Notes: generated by a model from the sequence alone, not told the origin. Numbered from the stretch's first letter, positions 7,495-16,849 are shown. The stretch is DNA of 64,000 nt from Oscillatoriaceae cyanobacterium M7585_C2015_266 (GCA_015295835.1 DVEG01000020.1:455709-519708); one strand, 5' to 3'. A program made the numbers and translations.

Positions 7495-10014
7495 ATGGCA
7501 AATATTGAAAAAATTGCAACACTTTCTGCCAATAAACGAGAACTATTTGAACTGTTATTACAAGAAAAAGGATTAAATTTATCTTGGATTCAAACCATCC
7601 CCCACAGACAAAACGTTCAGCGATCGCCCCTCTCTTTTGCACAAACAAGAATCTGGTCAAAAATTATAAATAACACAATTTCCGTAAATAACATCAGTAT
7701 AGCTATACGCATCATCGGCATACTAAATACAGCCGCTTTAGAGGAGAGCCTGAATACCATCATACAACGTCACGAAGTGCTGCGAACAAGCTTTCAAGAC
7801 GAAAATGGCTGCGCAATGCAAATTATTCACGCCAATGCCGATTTTAAACTGTCAATTTTAGATTGTACAGCAGTAGCAAGTGACGAATTGCAAATTCAAA
7901 ATTTACTGCGCGCAGAAGCAGAGAAGCAGTTTAATTTGGCAGAATCTCCATTAATGCGAGGCAGCTTAGTAAAAATTAGCGAGCGCCAACACTTCTTATT
8001 ATTAACACTTCACCCACTTGTCGCTGATTTTTACTCTCTAGGCATACTGTTGCGGGAAATAGCAACCCTCTACGAAGCATTTTGCAACCAAAAACCCTCC
8101 CCTCTCCCCTCTCTCCCCATTCAATATGCCGATTTCGCACGTTGGCAGCGACTATCACTACAGGGGAAAATTTTAGAACAAGAACTTCTCTATTGGAAAC
8201 AGCAACTTGACGGTTATTGCACTCTACTGCACCTGCCCACAAATCGAAAGCAACCGACAACTCAAAACTCCCGCGCTGGTAAGCAATCTTTAGAGATACC
8301 CCTCACCCTAACTCATTCTATACGCTGGCTGTGCCGAGCAGAAGGCGTCACCTTATTTATTACTTTATTAACGGTATTTTTCATATTACTATACCAATAT
8401 AGTGACAAAAAAGATATTCTGGTGGCGTCTCCTTTTGCTAACCGTAATCGCAGAGAAGTCACAGGGCTTATAGGCAGTTTTGCTAGTCTATTAGGTTTGC
8501 GTATCGAGCTTTCAGGAAATCCGACATTTCGCGAAATGCTCAGCAGAGTGCGAGCCCTCGTGGCAGAAGCATACGCCCATCAAGATTTATCCTTAGAACA
8601 AGTAGTAGATTTTCTTAATCTTAGTCACGGGCGGCTGACTCCGCAAGTAATGTTTGCCATTAAAAAAATACCGCTGTTACAGCCAGAACAAATACCAGGG
8701 TTAACCATAAGTTTTCTAGAGCTAGACAGCGAGACAACAAACTTTGATTTAGTATTGCTAGTGGAAGAAGGCGAAAAATTGAAGGCTGTATTAAAATACC
8801 GCGCGGAATTGTTTGATGAGCAGACTATTTCGGAAATGCTTGAGCGTTTCCAAATACTGCTGGAAAAAATCATCGCCAACCCGATGCAGACACTTTCAGA
8901 ACTATTAGGGCGGATAGAAAATACTGAATTACAAGGGGAAATAAAACGCGATGAGGAGGCGAGCGCGGATAATTTAGAACGCGAACTAGTCAAAATTTGG
9001 GAAGAAATTTTAGGGGTCGAATCTGTAGGAGTAAAAGACAATTTCTTTGAACTAGGCGGAGACTCTTTATTAGCCGTGCGCCTGTTTTCCCAAATTCGGG
9101 AAAAATTTAATCGTAATCTCCCCCTAGCAACACTATTTCAAGCCCCCACTGTCGAGCTACTCGCCCAAATTATTCGCCAGCAAGAATGGTTAGCGCCTTG
9201 GAATTCCTTAGTGAGAATTCAAAGCGGCGGAAAAAGACGAGCTTTATTCTGTATACATGCCCTTGGCGGAAACGTTCTTTCCTATAAGCCTGTCGCCACT
9301 TACTTGGGTGAAGATATTCCCGTTTACGGGCTACAATCGCGGGGTTTAGATGGCAAACAGGAACCCCACACCAGTATTGAAGAAATGGCAACTGACTATA
9401 TCAAAGAAATACGAACTGTACAGCCGGAGGGGCCATACATGTTTGTTGGTCACTCTTTAGGAGGAGTTATTGCTTTCGAGATGGCTCAGCAATTAGTTCG
9501 GGCAGGAGAAAAAGTATCTTTGCTTGCGGTTCTTGATACTTATAGCCCTACTTTTAAGTCGGAAGTACCCCCTGCTAGCTATCAATTAAAAATTCACAAA
9601 TATAATCTTTCGCGACTTGCAATCAGAGATAAAATAATTTATATTTTGGAGCGGGTTTGGTGGAAGGTAGAAGATTTAATCGCAAAAATAGCAGATAAAT
9701 TGCATTTGAAAACAGGAGGAAAAACAGAAGAATTGCCTGAACATTTACAGCGGATCGAAGAGGCAAATCGCCAGGCGGTACATAATTACAAACCACAAGT
9801 TTATCCAGGGCGGTTAACGTTATTACGAGCGCTCGAACGCCCCACGCGCAAGTATTTCGATCCGCTAATGGGGTGGGGCGAATTGGTAGCTGGCGGAGTG
9901 GAAATTGTTGAAGTTCCTGGGCATCACAAAACTCTAATTTTAGAACCCCGTGTCCGCATTTTGGCTAAAAAATTGCGTGAATGCATCGATAAGGCAGAAG
10001 CGCAGCCAGAATGA
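7495..10014 (+). CDS. NRPS-like protein: degenerate condensation - PCP - thioesterase
   Basis: The 839-residue protein has a condensation domain (about 40-460), a carrier protein (about 490-565, S524 in LGGDSL) and a type I thioesterase (about 580-830). The thioesterase has the GHSLGG nucleophile S654, a likely acid D681 in LDTYSP, and H810 or H811 in PGHHKTL. The condensation motif normally reads HHxxxDG. Here it reads H173-P-L-V-A-D178-F, so the catalytic second histidine is proline and the glycine is phenylalanine. The domain may bind or position acyl groups rather than form a bond, or use another mechanism. No adenylation domain is present. The gene lies 82 bp after the FkbH/PCP gene in the same direction and converges on ygfZ. 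The two proteins probably act as one assembly line, with the thioesterase releasing the product. Confidence 0.88.
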   Translation: MANIEKIATLSANKRELFELLLQEKGLNLSWIQTIPHRQNVQRSPLSFAQTRIWSKIINNTISVNNISIAIRIIGILNTAALEESLNTIIQRHEVLRTSFQDENGCAMQIIHANADFKLSILDCTAVASDELQIQNLLRAEAEKQFNLAESPLMRGSLVKISERQHFLLLTLHPLVADFYSLGILLREIATLYEAFCNQKPSPLPSLPIQYADFARWQRLSLQGKILEQELLYWKQQLDGYCTLLHLPTNRKQPTTQNSRAGKQSLEIPLTLTHSIRWLCRAEGVTLFITLLTVFFILLYQYSDKKDILVASPFANRNRREVTGLIGSFASLLGLRIELSGNPTFREMLSRVRALVAEAYAHQDLSLEQVVDFLNLSHGRLTPQVMFAIKKIPLLQPEQIPGLTISFLELDSETTNFDLVLLVEEGEKLKAVLKYRAELFDEQTISEMLERFQILLEKIIANPMQTLSELLGRIENTELQGEIKRDEEASADNLERELVKIWEEILGVESVGVKDNFFELGGDSLLAVRLFSQIREKFNRNLPLATLFQAPTVELLAQIIRQQEWLAPWNSLVRIQSGGKRRALFCIHALGGNVLSYKPVATYLGEDIPVYGLQSRGLDGKQEPHTSIEEMATDYIKEIRTVQPEGPYMFVGHSLGGVIAFEMAQQLVRAGEKVSLLAVLDTYSPTFKSEVPPASYQLKIHKYNLSRLAIRDKIIYILERVWWKVEDLIAKIADKLHLKTGGKTEELPEHLQRIEEANRQAVHNYKPQVYPGRLTLLRALERPTRKYFDPLMGWGELVAGGVEIVEVPGHHKTLILEPRVRILAKKLRECIDKAEAQPE

Positions 10015-10034
10015 AAAGCGCTACTACTTGCTGA

Positions 10035-11054
10035 TTAAAGTTCATGTTTAACAAAAGGCACCTCAACGATTTCTCCTGAAGCCTCTCCCACCCGAACTTT
10101 TAAACCGACGCCGCCGGCTTTGCTGCGGATATACGCTAAACCAAATAGCCCATTTTCGGTTTCGGTTATGCTGGTGAGGGTGCCGACTTTTTCTTCTCCA
10201 ACTGTGATGATAGTTCCCGGCGATGCCGGCGCATTTAGTCGCACACCCCAAAGATGTTGTTTGACGCCTTTGTAGGTGTTTAATCGGGCAATTGTCTCTT
10301 GACCTATGTAACATCCTTTATTATATGAAATTGTATGTAAAAGTCCGGCTTCTAAAGGATTGTAATCTTCGGTGAGTTCGGCATCGGGAAAGGGGCGCCC
10401 CTGTTCGATGCGCAGTTGTTCCCAACCGCGCTCGCTTAAGGGTATGGCTCCCGCAGCAGTAAGTTGATTCCAAATAGCAACAGCACTGTCAACGGGAAGA
10501 ATTAAAGTATAACCGGCGAGCGCTAAACCATTGCCAACGGCAATGCGAACCTCTACTCCGTTAATATTAAATAGTTTGTGCGTGGCGTCGGGTTTACCGA
10601 TAATTTCTCCTGCCCCTAATTCTTCGATTAAAGCATCACTTTTTGGCCCCATTAAACTGAAAGTAGCAGTCTCTTCGGTGATATCTTTTAACTGGACTTT
10701 ATCGGCAAAAAAGATATATTTATCTAGCCATTTGATTAAATAATCGCGGCGATTGGGAGAGACGAGTAATATTACTGAGTCATCGGTAACATAAGCAGTG
10801 GCAAGATCAATTGTGCGAGCTGTGGAAGTGACGAAAACGGTATCGCAACCTTCCCCAGGTTTGAGGCTGTTAAAATCGTTAGTGCTTTGGTTGTGCAGGA
10901 AACGAATGCGATCGCTATCTGAAACTAAAATTCGCCCCCAGTGCGAGCGATTGGTTATGGCAACGCTATGTCGTGCTGCTTTGATAGCAGCAGAGTCATT
11001 TACGGTTGATTCGTTTCCTAGTGCTGAAGCTGGGTTTTTTCTAATTTCATTCAT
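10035..11054 (-). CDS. ygfZ: Folate-binding YgfZ/GcvT-fold protein
   Basis: The 339-residue protein has the GcvT-like aminomethyltransferase fold. It carries the YgfZ signature NKGCYIGQE near residue 248, whose cysteine is needed for function in characterised homologues. YgfZ proteins use tetrahydrofolate to support assembly or repair of certain iron-sulfur enzymes. The C-terminal beta-barrel (after about residue 265) is present. It is the last gene of a tight minus-strand run: the 130-residue hypothetical gene ends 6 bp before it, and a secreted-protein gene lies 15 bp further upstream. It converges on the NRPS-like gene with a 20-bp gap and no obvious terminator hairpin. Confidence 0.9.
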   Translation of the reverse strand: MNEIRKNPASALGNESTVNDSAAIKAARHSVAITNRSHWGRILVSDSDRIRFLHNQSTNDFNSLKPGEGCDTVFVTSTARTIDLATAYVTDDSVILLVSPNRRDYLIKWLDKYIFFADKVQLKDITEETATFSLMGPKSDALIEELGAGEIIGKPDATHKLFNINGVEVRIAVGNGLALAGYTLILPVDSAVAIWNQLTAAGAIPLSERGWEQLRIEQGRPFPDAELTEDYNPLEAGLLHTISYNKGCYIGQETIARLNTYKGVKQHLWGVRLNAPASPGTIITVGEEKVGTLTSITETENGLFGLAYIRSKAGGVGLKVRVGEASGEIVEVPFVKHEL

Positions 11055-11060
11055 AACTCG

Positions 11061-11453
11061 TCAAGCCTCGCAAGCTGGCAAACTAGCAAAAACTTCCTCT
11101 ACTACTTGTTTAGCCTTTTCGTCGATTCGATTCCAATCCACATCTCCAGTTGTTTCGTCAATGAGACTGGTATCAATGTCAACTTCTACGCTTTCTATTT
11201 CCGCATGAGATTGGCGGTAATTACTGAAGCATATTTGATAGCACAACTCCCACATGTTTACTTTAACTTGGTGGTTTTGATGCTGCAAGCAAAGCTGGAA
11301 GCCGGGAATGGGAAATTGCACTTCTTCATATGTTCCTTGCCATACAGATTCTTCCAGCTTTTTTCGCAGGTTGTCGATTAGGCGGATAAGCGCTGGTTGC
11401 ATCAGTAACTCAGCTTGCTGCCATGCAAGTATGTTTTTGATCCTAGGCTTCAT
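11061..11453 (-). CDS. Conserved cyanobacterial protein of unknown function
   Basis: This 130-residue soluble protein starts MKPRIKNILAWQQAE. It contains a helical N terminus, a central beta-rich segment with three cysteines, and an acidic C-terminal half containing VDIDTSLID. I recognise no catalytic motif and assign no function. It lies between a putative secreted protein (15 bp upstream) and ygfZ (6 bp downstream), all on the minus strand, so cotranscription is very likely. The context only loosely suggests a link to ygfZ. Confidence 0.65.
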   Translation of the reverse strand: MKPRIKNILAWQQAELLMQPALIRLIDNLRKKLEESVWQGTYEEVQFPIPGFQLCLQHQNHQVKVNMWELCYQICFSNYRQSHAEIESVEVDIDTSLIDETTGDVDWNRIDEKAKQVVEEVFASLPACEA

Positions 11454-11468
11454 TGGATTTGGTTTGCT

Positions 11469-12131
11469 TTAGAATGATTGATTGGGAGAATTGCTAGGAG
11501 GGGGCGGAGGTAGGGTAGGTAATCTGTCGGTGTTATCTTCAATAGGAGAGGGTGGAATAGGTTGGCTCGTGTCAGGATTGGTATCAGAATTAGGTGATGA
11601 TGAGGCTGGTTGTAGGGAAGCTTGCCAAAAATAAACGCGATCGCAATATCTTTCTTTGTCATTACATTCTGTTTCTACAGAAATATTGCTAACATTGGTA
11701 ATATTAACCTCGATACTTTCTTTTTGACCTGGTAACACACTTTTTGAGGGGCCTCGTTTTCCATCTAAATAAACTGTAACAGTTACTCCCGGACTCCCCA
11801 CGTCGTTATCCCGCATTCCAAATTCTAGGAATAGGGTTTGGAAGTTATAATCTTTTTCGTCAGGATTTTTAGGTCTGATGCGACAGGTTATTGTCGAATA
11901 ATCAGAGCCGGGACTCATATACCAATATGATTTATATACTGCTCGCCCTACGGAAATATTTTTAACATTGTAACGCCAGCGGCCAGGGCCAGCATTGACG
12001 CATGTTGCATCGAGCAAGAAAATAGAATCTGACCCCTTCTGTGCCCGTGTAATGGCTATGCCTAAATTCCAGAGCGCTAAAGCTAGGGTTGTGCTGATGG
12101 CGAGTTTACCGATTGACTTGGTTGTTTTCAT
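11469..12131 (-). CDS. Putative secreted protein with proline-rich tail
   Basis: The 220-residue product begins with a basic N terminus and a hydrophobic core (about residues 8-28) ending near TRAQ, consistent with a Sec signal peptide. The mature part is predicted beta-rich and has five cysteines, including a C-x6-C pair (ECNDKERYC). The last 45 residues are a low-complexity Pro/Ser/Asn tail. I do not recognise the family. It is the first gene of the three-gene run leading to ygfZ. Export to the periplasm or cell surface is inferred from the signal peptide only. Confidence 0.6.
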   Translation of the reverse strand: MKTTKSIGKLAISTTLALALWNLGIAITRAQKGSDSIFLLDATCVNAGPGRWRYNVKNISVGRAVYKSYWYMSPGSDYSTITCRIRPKNPDEKDYNFQTLFLEFGMRDNDVGSPGVTVTVYLDGKRGPSKSVLPGQKESIEVNITNVSNISVETECNDKERYCDRVYFWQASLQPASSSPNSDTNPDTSQPIPPSPIEDNTDRLPTLPPPPPSNSPNQSF

Positions 12132-12352
12132 TGCAAATCGAAATTCAATATTGAATACTACTGAAGGGAGGGGCTTGATACTGTTCAGCCGCGCGATCGC
12201 TTTTATTTTTTAGCTTTATTGGTAAAGACGTCGGTGAACATGACTAGGAATCCATTTTTGGGCGCTCGCTGCAGTTAAATCGAGCCAAGTCATATTTTCC
12301 ATTGCAGGTATTATATTTCGATAAACTAACACAAGATTATCGTTTTTTTAGT

Positions 12353-12676
12353 ATGTTTGACTTAAATGCCCTGCTCAATTTCTCCCATGCCTACTGTATC
12401 GCTATTTGTGCGTTTCTGGTGCCTGCTAACCTGGGAGCCACACTTGGAACTTTGATCCTGACGGCATTGCGTCGCCCTCAAGTTGAAGTGAACCGAGCTG
12501 TTGTGTTTGCGCTCGCTCTTGCTGTTATTATGATACTTCACGTTCTCAGTTGGTTTGTTGTCGGTGTTGTCATGGCTCCTACTTATATTTTACTCTCCCT
12601 GGCTGCTTTTTGTATCGCCATCAACTTTTGGGCACTCGCTCCCCGTACTATAATTCGACTGCTCAGAGGCTCGTAA
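12353..12676 (+). CDS. Small hydrophobic membrane protein, unknown function
   Basis: From the ATG at 12353 the product has 107 residues. An in-frame TTG at 12302 would add 17 residues, but they do not look like a signal or domain, so I prefer the ATG. Three hydrophobic segments are visible, at about residues 12-35, 47-68 and 70-95 in this numbering, and the C terminus is basic (RTIIRLLRGS). I recognise no family. It is followed by a second small membrane-protein gene on the same strand after about 110 bp. Confidence 0.5.
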   Translation: MFDLNALLNFSHAYCIAICAFLVPANLGATLGTLILTALRRPQVEVNRAVVFALALAVIMILHVLSWFVVGVVMAPTYILLSLAAFCIAINFWALAPRTIIRLLRGS

Positions 12677-12784
12677 TCTTCTAAGCCTCTAATTGTTTGC
12701 TTATTCTACCACAATCGGGGGCTAATTCCCCCGTTTTAAATTTCTTTTAAAATTCGATAAAGCGTGAATTGGCATCTAAAACCG

Positions 12785-13030
12785 ATGAAAAATAAACTCC
12801 TCGACTGGTTAAATCTATTTCTAGTAGCAGATGTATTTTTAGTATTGTTCAGTTTTGCCTGGTTAGCAATCGCTGTTATAGCCCAAGCAGCTAAATTAAA
12901 CCTCGGAATTGAGCTTTGGTATAAACTTTGGCAACCCGTATTTACTCCTGCAATCGGTATTCTCATCGTGGGAGCGCTTCTCAGCGGCATCATTAGTTGG
13001 GTTGCCAAGCGATTAAATCCCGGTTCATAA
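12785..13030 (+). CDS. Small two-helix membrane protein, unknown function
   Basis: The 81-residue reading starts at the ATG at 12785 (MKNKLLDWL); a GTG at 12764 is the alternative. There are two transmembrane segments, about residues 8-33 and 50-72, separated by a short polar loop, and a basic C terminus. The size and pattern suit an integral membrane protein of the cyanobacterial core genome, but I cannot assign a function. A palindromic repeat that can act as a terminator follows about 40 bp after the stop codon. Confidence 0.5.
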   Translation: MKNKLLDWLNLFLVADVFLVLFSFAWLAIAVIAQAAKLNLGIELWYKLWQPVFTPAIGILIVGALLSGIISWVAKRLNPGS

Positions 13031-13070
13031 ATTATTTTTACATTCTTTCTTTCTTTTTCCCAGAAAAAAA

Positions 13071-13091
13071 CCGGTTTCTTTAAGAAACCGG
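13071..13091. repeat. Palindromic GGTTTCTT-type repeat / possible terminator
   Basis: CCGGTTTCTT and AAGAAACCGG form a perfect 10-bp inverted repeat around one central T, flanked by an A-run on the left and CTTTC on the right. Palindromes of this GGTTTCTT...AAGAAACC type are common in filamentous cyanobacterial genomes. Its place just after the 81-residue gene suggests a bidirectional terminator. Read from the minus strand it would also follow the DUF262 gene. Confidence 0.6.
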
Positions 13092-13176
13092 CTTTCTATC
13101 CGCAACTAGCTATTGGTATATCCCTTAAAATATGCACCTGTGCAATTATCACCACTAACTAGCCAAAAGAGATATC

Positions 13177-13359
13177 TCATTCTATATCTTTAAAAGCCTC
13201 TCTAGCCATTTCTAGCATTTTTCTAAACTTTTCAGTCTTTCTCTCTTTTAATATTTCTTCTTTTTGGTATGTATCAACAAGCTCTTTATATTTTTTTATT
13301 AATCCATCGGTATTTCTAATTTCGCCGCATGCCTCCACTCTTTCCGCCACTGCCACCAT
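13177..13359 (-). pseudogene. Out-of-frame C-terminal piece of the DUF262 gene
   Basis: This open frame begins MVAVAERVEACGEI and runs 60 residues. Its first nine residues repeat the last nine of the upstream DUF262 open frame. The following 51 residues are the natural C terminus of that protein. They are cut off because a 106-bp tandem duplication shifted the frame. The tail is helical and rich in Lys and Glu. It is unlikely to be translated as a separate protein, since its start lies inside the duplicated segment without a clear ribosome binding site. Confidence 0.75.
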
Positions 13360-13544
13360 AATAGACTCGAAATAAGCAGGTATAAATTTTTTGTCTCTTT
13401 TATCTATTCTTTTAAAAGCATCTTTTCCAACCGATTTACTCCACTCTTTCCGCCACTGCCACCATAATAGACTCGAAATAAGCAGGTATAAATTTTTTGT
13501 CTCTTTTATCTATTCTTTTAAAAGCATCTTTTCCAACCGATTTA
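13333..13544. repeat. Perfect 106-bp tandem duplication
   Basis: Copy one is 13333-13438 and copy two is 13439-13544. They match base for base, and the flanking bases differ (C before copy one, A before copy two). The unit is 106 bp, one more than a multiple of three, so the repeat shifts the reading frame of the minus-strand DUF262 gene. Perfect identity means the event is recent, slippage-generated, or an assembly artefact. Confidence 0.95.
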
Positions 13545-14452
13545 TATATAACATTAATCGTAGATGTAAAAATATTCCTCATTTCATTTTTCTTTTCTTC
13601 ACTTGGGTTTCTATTTTTTGCCATCCATTGATTGAGAAATTGTTTCAAATCATACCCTTTGTATTCTTTCTTCCCTTTATTATCATAATATATTGCCAAA
13701 AATCTTAGTATCATCTCTTGACCATTTGTCTCTTTTGTTTCTATTGGTATCTTCTCTTGCTCTTCTTTCTTTTTTGTTTCTCTCTGTTTTTCTTTTTTTT
13801 CACCATAAAAAATTTCCCTCCACTTTTCTTCATTCTCATCCAATTCCACAATAAGCTCATTAAGAGCTCCATGATAAATACAGGCTCTTATTTCCTGTGG
13901 TTTTAGATTTGTTCCTCCTGTATTCAATCTTTCAAAGATATAGTATATGCCTTGTCTATCTTTTTCCTCCTTCGGTTCTATAATAATAACAGGAAAAGGA
14001 TAATTCTTAAATCTCCGTTGATCTGGAGCTTCTAACTGATCAAATCTTTTACCATTATACTTATCAATAACCCCCTTCAAATTAAAACATTTACTTTTTT
14101 TAAAACGATTTTCGTAAAAATAAACAATGCTTTGTAACCTTTGGTTCCCATCAATCACTATCATTCTTTGATCTTCTTCTTTCGCAAGAAAAAGGGGAGG
14201 AACTGGAAAACCAAGTAACAGTGATTCGATCAACCGTGAAGCTTGTTTGAGCTTCCACACATAACCACGTTGAAATTCGGGAATGTATATTTCTCTTTCT
14301 TTGTATAATTTCACTAAGAACTCTATACTTAAATTTGTAGAGACTACTGACATCTTGAACTGCTCAGGAAGAGAATCGTCATCATCTTCCTCCTCATCTT
14401 CAGTTTGTGTCTGCAGTTCCTCAAGCTCGCTGTTTTGTTCAATTTCGCTCAT
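13436..14452 (-). CDS. DUF262 (ParB-like/GmrS-N type) protein, truncated by frameshift
   Basis: This is a 338-residue open frame with an acidic N terminus and a DUF262 domain. The visible motifs are FQRGYVW (about residue 60), IDGNQRLQSI (about 100) and FERLNTGGTNL (about 175). DUF262 is a ParB/Srx-like nucleotide-binding fold, best known from GmrSD-type modification-dependent restriction and other defence proteins. No DUF1524/HNH nuclease partner is visible here. The frame ends at TAA exactly where a duplicated 106-bp segment begins. Removing one copy would restore about 389 residues. The gene is much more AT-rich than its neighbours and sits beside an IS relic, which suggests acquisition by transfer. 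Whether the truncated protein works is unknown. Confidence 0.8.
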   Translation of the reverse strand: MSEIEQNSELEELQTQTEDEEEDDDDSLPEQFKMSVVSTNLSIEFLVKLYKEREIYIPEFQRGYVWKLKQASRLIESLLLGFPVPPLFLAKEEDQRMIVIDGNQRLQSIVYFYENRFKKSKCFNLKGVIDKYNGKRFDQLEAPDQRRFKNYPFPVIIIEPKEEKDRQGIYYIFERLNTGGTNLKPQEIRACIYHGALNELIVELDENEEKWREIFYGEKKEKQRETKKKEEQEKIPIETKETNGQEMILRFLAIYYDNKGKKEYKGYDLKQFLNQWMAKNRNPSEEKKNEMRNIFTSTINVIYKSVGKDAFKRIDKRDKKFIPAYFESIMVAVAERVE

Positions 14453-14737
14453 TCTGTGACCTCATATTTTGTTGGTTAACTATTATACATTAAGTGCTGA
14501 TTATCGCTCCTACCTCAAGGGGCTGAGTAAAAATATCCAGGTAAACTCGCCTCTAGACAGACCGACATCTATTTTAATCAAGCAATTGATTTGAATAAGT
14601 CGGCTGGATAAAGGAGGAAACCCCGGCTAGAAAACCCTCACCCTTTAAGGCAGCTTTTCTTGAAATCAACTGGATACACTATTTCTTTTTTTTTCTAAGT
14701 TTCATGTGCTAGACTAAGACCATACCAGCTTAAAGGC
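14453..14737. other. Spacer between DUF262 gene and TnpB relic
   Basis: I see no gene here. A stem-loop is present: AATCAA-gcaa-TTGATT at 14576-14591, nested inside CCGAC (14562-14566) and GTCGG (14599-14603). Such nested hairpins occur at left ends of IS200/IS605-family elements, so this could be the left end of the adjacent relic, but I cannot prove it. The divergent promoter of the DUF262 gene must also be here. Confidence 0.35.
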
Positions 14738-14740
14738 ATA

Positions 14741-15376
14741 GAGTCAAGATACCGCTACCGCTTCTACCCCACAAACCAACAAAAGCTACTTTTAGCTAAA
14801 CTGTACGGTTGTGCTAGATGGGTGTGGAATGAAGCGCTTGCTTACTGCCAAGAGGTGGGTAAGTACATCGGGTATAATGCACTGACTAAACGCCTGACAG
14901 TTCCAAAGAAGCAAGTAGAGTGGCTTACTGAGGTATCTAGTGTGGCTTTACAACAAGCGCTCAGAAACCTAGACAGAGCCTGTAGTAATTTCTTCAAGGG
15001 CAAAGGTGCGCCACAATTTAAGAAGAAAAGCAATAGGCAGTCTGTCACTCTCACTAAGTCTAGTTTTTCTCTGCAGGGCAAAAAAGTCTATCTTGCCAAG
15101 ATAGGGGAAATGTCTCCTATTTGGATAAAGGAGTTACCGAGTCAGCCCATTGTGGTAGAAGTGCCGCGAGTGGTAGTATCTGCCAAATTCCCTAGTATCG
15201 GTATTGACTAGGGGATAAAGGTGTTTGCTACCCTAAGTGATGGCACGAAAGCCTATAGCCCTAACTATGCCCCTCTGTATCAGCGTATTGCTCAGCTAAG
15301 CAAGAAACTGGCACGGCAGGTGAAAGGCTCAAAACGCAGAGAGCCAACTTACACGGAGAAACGAGGGTTCTGTTGA
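14741..15376 (+). pseudogene. tnpB: Decayed TnpB (IS200/IS605-family) gene
   Basis: Reading one frame through an internal stop gives a TnpB-like protein. YRYRFYPTNQQKLLLAKLYG and CARWVWNEALAYC match the N terminus, followed by ALQQALRNLDRACSNFF and FKKKSNRQSV. A TAG at 15209-15211 directly follows the RuvC-I aspartate (GID-stop-GIKVFATLSDG). Translation then continues to a TGA at 15374-15376. No good start codon is left, and the C-terminal half with the remaining RuvC residues and the zinc finger is missing. Only an open frame of 129 residues survives (14822-15211). TnpB is an RNA-guided nuclease that helps IS200/IS605 elements persist. This copy cannot be functional. It lies immediately upstream of a broken riboswitch. 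Confidence 0.85.
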
Positions 15377-15420
15377 TGTGTTAAGAATCCCCGCTATGGG
15401 AGGGCGGGTGAGTGTGTCAA
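15377..15420 (+). mobile_element. IS200/IS605-type right-end hairpin
   Basis: The stretch AAGAATCCCCGC...GGCGGGTGAGTGTGTCAA contains a CCCGC/GCGGG stem. It has the AAGAATC-hairpin-GAGTGT pattern of cyanobacterial IS200/IS605 right ends. A similar pattern occurs on the minus strand near 33.03-33.06 kb. It follows the TnpB relic and runs straight into riboswitch sequence, so it marks the element boundary. The exact boundary base is inferred. Confidence 0.6.
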
Positions 15421-15448
15421 ACCGGGTAATACCGGCGGAGAGAAGCTG
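15419..15448 (+). promoter_or_regulatory. 3' half of a TPP riboswitch, 5' half missing
   Basis: AAACCGGGTAATACCGGC followed by GGAGAGAAGCTG matches the conserved 3' half of the thiamine pyrophosphate aptamer: a short stem around TAATACC, then GCG-AGGGAAGC. It lies about 20 bp before thiC, where this riboswitch is expected. The 5' half (GGGGTGC...GGCTGAGA...ACCC...GAACCTG) is absent. The IS right end occupies its place. The aptamer should not fold, so thiC has probably lost TPP feedback. Confidence 0.7.
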
Positions 15449-15462
15449 TTTATAGAGGATAA

Positions 15463-16842
<1,380 letters not shown>

Positions 16843-16849
16843 TATAATA

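Noticed and set aside
7495-10014. Complete NRPS module
   Set aside because: No adenylation-domain core motifs are present in either protein, so the usual amino-acid activation cannot be claimed.
13391-13708. Plus-strand open frames opposite the DUF262 gene
   Set aside because: They are antisense to a gene with clear DUF262 motifs, are Phe- and Ile-rich as expected for AT-rich shadow frames, and depend on the 106-bp duplication.
14500-14560. GGGGCTGAG near 14517-14526 as the missing 5' half of the TPP riboswitch
   Set aside because: Only the GGCTGAG core matches; the GGGGTGC, ACCC and GAACCTG blocks are absent, and it is about 900 bp from the 3' half.
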